The notes beneath the pieces were generated by a model. That model was given only the letters and a program-made list of their open reading frames with translations, was not told where the DNA came from and did not search any database. From Chrysomallon squamiferum (taxonomy: Eukaryota > Mollusca > Gastropoda > Neomphalida > Peltospiridae), in NCBI GenBank assembly GCA_012295275.1, contig CM022677.1, forward strand, positions 23,566,735 through 23,630,734: a stretch of DNA of 64,000 nucleotides, written 5' to 3'. Both the position numbers and the translations under genes were made by a program. Position 1 is the stretch's first letter; each line of letters begins with the position of its first letter. Shown here in pieces: positions 44,374-64,000 of the stretch.

Positions 44374-44929
44374 ATCTAACTTCCTGGAGTTTCCACACAC
44401 TCACACACAGAGGTGATTAATTAACAATTCGGTTTACACTACAGGTTCTTTAAACAAAGAGACAAAATACGATCCTGCTCAGAAAAGTTAGATATCCTTT
44501 TTATCACTCAATATTTCCTTTAGGTAAATAACAAACATTATGGTGGGCCTCAAGACATCGTCTGAAAGATGAAACACGGATCTGAGGTTATTCAAAATGC
44601 ATTTGTACTTTTAGTGACAAATGATACTGTACGTTCTATAGGACAGCTGTACAGTGCAACAACAGAAGCTTTACCAATATGAACTGTATAAGGAAATAAA
44701 TATATGTGATGAAGTACGAATTTGTAAATGTATCGGTATACTAATATGAATGTGATTAACTATCAGTTAGATGTTTCCTTTGCTTACGTGGTATAAATTA
44801 TTTTGATCTATTTATCTGAAATTGGTAACAACAATATTCAAAGAGAATATTTCAGATTAAAAGTTACTTTGAACTAGCTTCCAATCCAAAGGAAAATTAA
44901 TTTAATGAAACTATCAGTTATGTGTTTCA

Positions 44930-44965
<36 letters not shown>

Positions 44966-45436
44966 GGAGGGTCTTATAAAATTCATTAGTTAGACGTTTG
45001 AACACTATGTTTTAAGAGTTAAGCTAAAATCGATTTATTTTCCATATAGTGTGTTATGCTTGAACAAAATTTTCTTATTTTTTTCTTAGTGGTATTTTCG
45101 AAATATACCTAGCCTTTGATGATTAAAATTAATCTGTAAAAAGCAAGAAATATACTGTAAATTATTTAGATCGTTATAACATGAATTCTCAATGGGAAAT
45201 TTTCAGGCCGCCAGTGCAATTGTAACAAGTGCCTGTTCAGTGGCAGATGTCTTAAAAGTCAAAAAATAAGTAAATGCTGATAACATATTTATCACTGAAA
45301 CAAATTTATTTACCATTTAGTCTTTATTTCAATATCGGTAAAGTCATTTCGTGTATTGACTGGACACGATTTTTAGCCATTTCATGAAATGACTGTCTGT
45401 TCCAGGTATTTCACGTAATGACTGGTTCCTCAAAGT

Positions 45437-45491
<55 letters not shown>

Positions 45492-45795
45492 CTCTCATTT
45501 ATAATCCAGCAAGCACTATAAATAGTGGTAAGATGTAATGAACTAGATTATATTCCTTTATCTATTTAAAATTTAGTTATACTTATCTATGTGGGAACGG
45601 ATTAATGGACAAAAGAATTAGAAAATTACATGTTCAATTAAAACTGATTGAGCATAAACGAAACAATATAAGGACTGTATTATAAGAATTTCACAAAAAT
45701 ATCATTTAATTATCAGATGACGCACATTCTGTGATCAACTGGACACTTAGCTTTGATAATGTAAGATGTATCTCACTTTTTAAACTTCAGTAAAC

Positions 45796-45884
<89 letters not shown>

Positions 45885-46513
45885 GTATTCAAAAAAAAGA
45901 GAAATTAGCTTCATTCCTTTAAAAAGGTGTAACAAGTTATTTCAGAAAATGAGAAAATTAAATTCATGAAAGAAAAAAGAAAACAATTTTTAAAAAAAGA
46001 GTACAAAGTTATGAATTATCTAATGTATTTAAAAAAAAAAAATCAATATTCAAAGAACTTTCTCTATTAAGTTTTAACAAAAATTAAGTAAACAGAAAAA
46101 AATAGTATTTATTTAAATATTCTATTAAATGCATGCACTATTTACTTCAGAAATTCTTTAACTGATCAGAAAAAATATTGAAAAGAACCGAAAAAAAAAA
46201 GCCCGCTAGTAAATTGAAATCTACATATATTAATCCTCTCTGAACAGTAGTGGTAGTAGTAGTAGTCGTAATTATAGTAGTAGAAGTGGTAGTAGTAATA
46301 ATAATTCATACTGTTATCAAATTATGCGTTAATATCTACTCTTCTAAGATGTTTAAAAACCCTACAAATATATGTATGTTTCGTACATGTTTGTTAATTG
46401 ATAAACTGAACAAAAGAGAACTGCAGAGAAAACAGTGAATGGTAATAAAATGTAATATATATTCATATTCTTTCATCATTGTTTTTGCTTCTATGGCTGG
46501 ATTATATTATTCA
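44374..46513. other. Non-coding AT-rich stretch between G2 and G3
   Basis: Holds (TA)n near 44933-44964, (TC)n at 45439-45488 and 45803-45882, and TAG-type repeats near 46248-46290. No exon or RNA gene recognised. Confidence 0.6.
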
Positions 46514-59276
<12,763 letters not shown>

Positions 59277-59291
59277 GTCGAATTCTTATAT

Positions 59292-59327
59292 CTGGAATAA
59301 AAAGGAAAAATAAAAACACATAACAAA

Positions 59328-59363
<36 letters not shown>

Positions 59364-60276
59364 TGTCATGTTATTATTATTATTATTATTATTGGTTTGT
59401 CACAAACACCATCAGCTCCCGTTGAAACTATGTAAGGCTATACTTATAAGCATTTATGAAGTAAATGAACGTTCAAGCAAACTGAAATATTTTATAATGT
59501 AATCTATCAGCAGGTGACGATGGTTTGTTTTCAGTCCATACTGCCAGATCAGATGGTTTTTGTTGAAGCTAGCAATGTTTTTCGTACGCACTTGTTTTCA
59601 AAGTATTTTTCGTAGGAAAATTAAAATAATTCTAGAAAAGCGAAAGGATAAATTTAATAACCGAAACAATGGAGAAATATGTATACTTAAAATGACTTCC
59701 ATTCCGAAACTTTACTTCACTATCTCCGATGATGGTGCACGTGAAATGTAAACAAGCGATAGCACGGTTGTTGTCAACGCGAATAATAGCGGTTAAAGAA
59801 ATGATGCTATGACAGGTTATTGGTGTCAATACGGTAGCTGTTGGTGATTTTACGCTGAATTGTAAGTATGGTGCATTTTGATATTCCAATAACTAACGAA
59901 TGGATATTTATAAAACTGTTACCAAAGTGTGGTTTTTTTTGTTTTTTTTTTCCACCTCCGCAGGACTCCTCCAAATGCAATAAAGTTCAGTATAGGCCAG
60001 AAGTAAAGTTACATTTCTTACTTGTGGCCGGTTCTGGCATATTTCAGTAACAATAATTAATAAGCAGGTTAAACAATTTCAGTAACAATAATTAATAAGC
60101 AGGTTAAACTGACATTTCTTGTTGATATAATGCTTAAATGAGATAAATTTAAAATTATGTAATTTCAACATGGAGTAATGACATACGTAATTAGCATAAA
60201 TATGCTGTTTTCGATTGTAACTTTTGTTAAAAAACATAAATATATATATATATCTGTGTGAATTTATTTATTTATT

Positions 60277-60309
<33 letters not shown>

Positions 60310-60369
60310 GAAACAATAAAGGAAGAAACTTACACAGGATTGAATTAATATAGCGTCTCTCCCTCTACT
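59292..60369. other. Region upstream of the G2 signal exon, no gene recognised
   Basis: Contains a TTA run (59330-59395), a direct repeat of TTTCAGTAACAATAATTAAT at about 60042-60110, and low-complexity A/T. Nothing coding supported. Confidence 0.55.
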
Positions 60370-60640
60370 TTCTAAATCATTTATAAGTTAAGTAGTTCTT
60401 CTATGTCGTCACAACTTGTTTCGCTATTCTCTGTTAAAAAAATAAGGATATGAATATAATGATTGTTATAGAATGAATATTAAATATCGTCTTCCACATA
60501 ATATATTTTCAAGCGTCGGGGAAACTTCCCAGCTGCAGATTGGTGTCAATTAATATATGTTGTGATATATGACGTCATACTTTTTTAGCCTATTGTGTAC
60601 ACTTTTCCTTACGTCATAATCCGATGGCACTGAAAATAAA
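60370..60640 (-). promoter_or_regulatory. Conserved block upstream of G2 (partner of 43440-43700)
   Basis: Shares ordered words with the block upstream of G3. It contains a perfect CRE palindrome TGACGTCA near 60571 and a second ACGTCAT near 60613. A kappaB-like palindrome GGGAAGTTTCCC (minus strand) lies near 60518-60530. Placement before the signal exon fits a promoter and 5' untranslated exon. A short tail-like frame (NSETSCDDIEELLNL then stop) is the competing reading. Confidence 0.35.
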
Positions 60641-62372
60641 TTGCTTTGGGTAATCTCCAAAGTATTATGGCTAACGCATATTATTTGTTAACATTTATTT
60701 TCTTATCTATTAACTTTTTAAAATTTGTGTGGCAGCATAGGATAACCAGTCGGATGTCGCGCAATGTAATTTTGAGTTACAAGCCTATCAATGCAGTCCA
60801 ACACATCAGTAGATCAATGTTTTTTTATTTTATTTTATTTATTTATTTGGAAACATTTATTTATAATAAGTAAAAAAAAAAAAACATGTTCTTTGTGTGA
60901 CCTTAATTAACGAAATTATGTTAAAACTGCGCCTATATAGGATGTTTTATCTGTCTTTGAGGCAGAGTATCACGAAAGGCAGAACTGTCCTGTTTTAATA
61001 CGTAGAGTTTAATCTGGTTTTTATCTTATCTTATTTTATGTATTTATTTATTTATAATGTACCTATATGTAAATCTGTTAGCTGGGATCCAGATGCAGGA
61101 CGTCATTACGCAGATACGATCCTGTGTCGACACAATCCATAAAAGAAGCGGAATCTCCTCAACACAACACTGCATACCTCAGAGATCCTACAAAGAATTG
61201 ACTAAGGACACACAACTTAAATAACGTCTTCAAAATACTTCAGAGACAACATGCACTATATTAGCCACCACTGTACCAACAAGTCAAACCTCAGCAGGAA
61301 TATGAAGATACTCTGTTGACCATCAGGACTGAACTTTTGTCAAAAAGAACAAATATAATCCTTTAATGGATGCCATCCGACTGTCCTTTAGATTCAGATT
61401 TGCCCAACTGATGAATGTCCAAATATCTGAACACATTCTTTAATCCTGTCTACCACACAAATCCACAGACAAGAAACCTGGCCAATTCGAAAGACCTTAA
61501 CAGAAACTCGATGACCTGCGACAACCCTTTGAAAAGCGTCAGTTTTCCTACTGAGAAATCTGAGAGGGGTTTGGGGCCACAGAAGAAAAAGATAAAAGCC
61601 AAATGATTTCCTGTAAATGCTTAGAATTATTTTTTATCGTTAACTTACTGTCAAAGGTCTCTTTTGATATTTGAAATTTGATATTTACTGAACTGAGTAA
61701 TTCACGTACACAAGTCAACAGAACACATACTTTTTCCCATTTGGTTTAATAAAAAATAGTTGGTAGAAAATTTCTCTCTATCTCTCTGTGTATATTTGTT
61801 TGTGTGTGTTTGAATTAGAAGAACACAGAAATATAGGAATATTTTTAATTTATTGAAAAATAACCATTAAGAAACATTTCTACATAAATAACTGTAACTA
61901 TTTTCTGAACCATAACAATTTTAAAATTATGAATCTTTAAAGTGGATAACAACAAAAACAATAATAATGATAATAACAGTAATAATATTAGTAATAGTAA
62001 TCATAATGACATGTTAATAATAAATATAAAACCACCAAATAAATAATCAATAATCATATATTCTTATTTCGGCTGAACTATGAGAAATTACATTGCATGA
62101 AAAATGAAACCAAATAAACCTGATAAATATGACAAACCTTTTTTTTAACAAAAATCTTTCTTTTTCATTTTTTCTCTCCTCCATTATTTTTTATTTTATT
62201 TATTTATTTTAGGTGTCACCATAAAATATATATTAGAATAAAAATATAAGATTTCGTTCTAAAACATAAAATCTACGTATTAATATGGCTTTTAAATTAC
62301 ATCAATGTATTTATAATGGCAATTTCATCTGCTTTATTTTTGTTTCTTTTCCTACAGTATACTTATGTTCTG

Positions 62373-62403
<31 letters not shown>

Positions 62404-62649
62404 ACGTAGGTGTGTATGTATACATATAAACTCGGGTAAAAAACATTTAGAAGAGAGAATGCTTCTAGCTTTGACTAATTACACAAATCTTTTTCATTTG
62501 TGGAAAATGTCTGAGGGAACAGAACTGTATCAAACAGCAAGAAAACGTACGTACAAACATGAGATATTTGTAGCTTGAAAAAATTCTCTATAAAAATACC
62601 AACAGAAAAGGAAATAACTTGAGAAGCAGAAATGTCTAAAATTCTTATC
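60641..62649. other. Intergenic region between G1 and G2
   Basis: A GC-richer stretch at about 61080-61610 has short open frames on the plus strand (for example ending SERGLGPQKKKIKAK) that I do not recognise; it may be an old element. The remainder is AT-rich with TTTA and TA runs. No exon border pattern found. Confidence 0.4.
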
Positions 62650-62770
62650 TCAAAGTTCCTCATTTTGTGACACAGGATTGTCATAAGACATAAATTCTTT
62701 ATCTTTCTCCTTTTTATTTTTATATAACGGACATTTCAAACCTGTTTCATGGACTTCTGATTTCATTATT
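62650..62770 (-). CDS. G1 terminal exon: cytoplasmic tail and stop
   Basis: Acceptor tttgtttcag; one base completes the split codon, then 39 codons and TGA, exactly the length of the G3 tail. It shares HETGLKCPLYKN-like spacing (HPLYK in G3) and the core DKEFMSYDNPVS. Conservation of the FMxYDNPxS core in otherwise diverged tails suggests function. Confidence 0.75.
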
Positions 62771-64000
62771 CTGAAACAAATATCATATGTAATGTGATTA
62801 ATTAGTTGCTGATATCCATTTCACATTTCGCAAACAAAATCAATAATAACCACACGTACATCAAATACATAATCAGCAATAAAAAGGTTAAACTCAATAA
62901 ATATGATAAATATTTGCCATAAGAATTTAAAGGGAAAAAAGTATATTTTTATTTAATTTTTGTGTATATATATATATATTTTTATTATTGTTATTTAAAT
63001 AATACACACTGGTGGGTATTAATGCTGAAAACCACATAGCCACAGCCTTTATTTTAGTTAATGCGAGAGGCTATGTGTCACCCAATCAAAGTGTACTGGG
63101 TTCGACAGTTGTATGTTGTAACAGACTATCTCACATGTTTTACCTTGTACAGGCTTTCCTGTTTATAATGGAAAAACAAAAATTACCTTTTCTTACAGAT
63201 AAACGAAGCAATTACAAGCCCAGCAAGCACAGTTGTTAAACCACCAGTGACACCTAAGTATACACCTTTAGTAACTGAGCAAAAACAAGTAAAGGCAAAT
63301 GATATATGATTATAAATTCCATGGTATGTGTTTATGTGTGGATAGAGAGAAATAGAGAGATAAGAGAGAGAGGATAGACAGAAATAGAGAGAGAGAGCGA
63401 GAATGTGTTGTGTGTGTGTATTCGAATAAAATGAGATTAATGCAAAATATATAATGTTCTATTTAAAGTCATATATAATTTAATAGTAAAATAAACTGAT
63501 TTTATATATTATTTCTAATTTACACACATACACACACATATACACAAACATATTTAACTAAATTAGAAATAATATATAAAATCAGTTCATTTTTCTATTA
63601 AATTATTTGAAAAAACAGATTAGTTATTCAAATTATTTTATGAGTAAGTGTTAAAAAATTATTAATAATCTTTTGTAAATATTATATTTATTCTGAAAGG
63701 TTTACGAAAAATACTTCTATCTAAAGAAATAAGAATAAGATATATTCCAAGCCAAAAAGGTTTCCTTACAAAAGTCCAATATACAACACTACTACTAATT
63801 TTGTTAATAATACTAATGATAAATGTTACTTCTGCCACCACAAATAGAAAGAAACATTAAAAAATAAAAATAATGATAATAATAAAAAATTAAAACTAAA
63901 TAAAAAAGTAAATCATAATAATAAAAACCCACTAAATTTTCTTCTAAAACCGTCTTCATTTGTTGGTTCATTCATTTGATTTTTAACTTCGTCTGGAAAT
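62650..64000 (-). CDS. Gene G1: 3' end of a third paralogue (partial, runs off the right edge)
   Basis: Transmembrane exon 63187-63274 and tail exon 62650-62770 match the lengths of the G3 counterparts exactly (88 nt and 121 coding nt) and share the phase 2 junction. A possible micro-exon sits at 63951-63992. The 5' exons would lie beyond base 64000. This establishes a tandem family of at least three members in this orientation. Confidence 0.65.
63187..63274 (-). CDS. G1 transmembrane exon (88 nt)
   Basis: Acceptor tttgctcag, donor gtaatt. TKGVY is followed by the hydrophobic LGVTGGLTTVLAGLVIASFI and CKK-R. Same length, phase and KK-R end as the G3 exon at 10912. Confidence 0.77.
63477..63604. 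repeat. Inverted repeat (fold-back), arms about 46 bp
   Basis: Left arm AATTTAATAGTAAAATAAAC through TTTCTAATTTA matches the reverse complement of the right arm ending TTCTATTAAATT, around a CA-rich loop of about 36 bases. It lies just upstream of the G1 transmembrane exon. Small MITE-like hairpin. Confidence 0.75.
63951..63992 (-). CDS. G1 candidate micro-exon (42 nt)
   Basis: Acceptor atttccag, donor gttttag (poor); phase 1-1, encoding EVKNQMNEPTNED. Composition and phase fit the family, but the donor is weak. Confidence 0.3.

Noticed and set aside
63683-63703. 15-nt micro-exon candidate after ctttag in G1
   Set aside because: Phase fits, but the donor is poor and the peptide (RSIF) is unlike the family; too weak to call.

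Overview
Eukaryotic, very AT-rich window packed with TAA, TAAA, GA, CA/GT and TA microsatellites. It contains split genes with canonical gt/ag borders, a decayed non-LTR retrotransposon, fold-back elements and one 200-bp assembly gap. The repeat style and the thrombospondin type 1 (TSP1) exons suggest an invertebrate animal, plausibly a lophotrochozoan such as a mollusc. I cannot fix the species from sequence alone.

The main content is a head-to-tail family of related genes on the minus strand, so transcription runs from right to left. They are named here in that order. G1 (about 64000 down to 62650) is partial and shows only its transmembrane and cytoplasmic-tail exons. G2 (59276 down to about 46514) has a signal-peptide exon, six TSP1 exons, ten micro-exons and a transmembrane exon. 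G3 (43198 down to 10482) has a signal-peptide exon, five TSP1 exons, about 41 micro-exons, a transmembrane exon and a tail exon. The predicted products are type I membrane proteins: signal peptide, an ectodomain of TSP1 domains (about 62 residues each) joined by linkers of 5-17 residues, one transmembrane helix, and a short basic tail. The G1 and G3 tails share a YDNP motif.

The striking feature is the linker. Each linker piece is encoded by its own exon of only 18-54 nt, most often exactly 33 nt. Every one, like every TSP1 exon, starts and ends in phase 1, so any subset can be skipped or duplicated without breaking the frame. I call the recurrent types N (NANPTTKNVP-like, 33 nt), K (KKKSQVAGAE-like, 30-33 nt), S (PRSEGSVTGGSP, 39 nt) and H (SHIVAGSIP, 30-33 nt). 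In G3 a cassette H-S-(dead K)-N has been amplified as a tandem array with a period of about 2.11-2.16 kb (21.95-36.2 kb). Related copies lie at 17.1-18.4 kb and in the left contig at 1-6.3 kb. Each unit also carries fossils: a K exon that lost its splice donor, a stub of a TSP1 exon, and a further micro-exon with a dead donor.

Layout by region. 1-6300: contig with three array units. 6301-6500: gap. 6758-6931: lone plus-strand TSP1 exon lacking one cysteine. 6932-10400: no recognised gene. 10482-43198: G3, with LINE debris at 37.8-39.45 kb. 43440-43700: block shared with 60370-60640, lying upstream of the G3 and G2 signal exons. 44106-44373: fold-back element. 46514-59276: G2. 59.3-62.6 kb: intergenic. 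62650-64000: G1 3' end.
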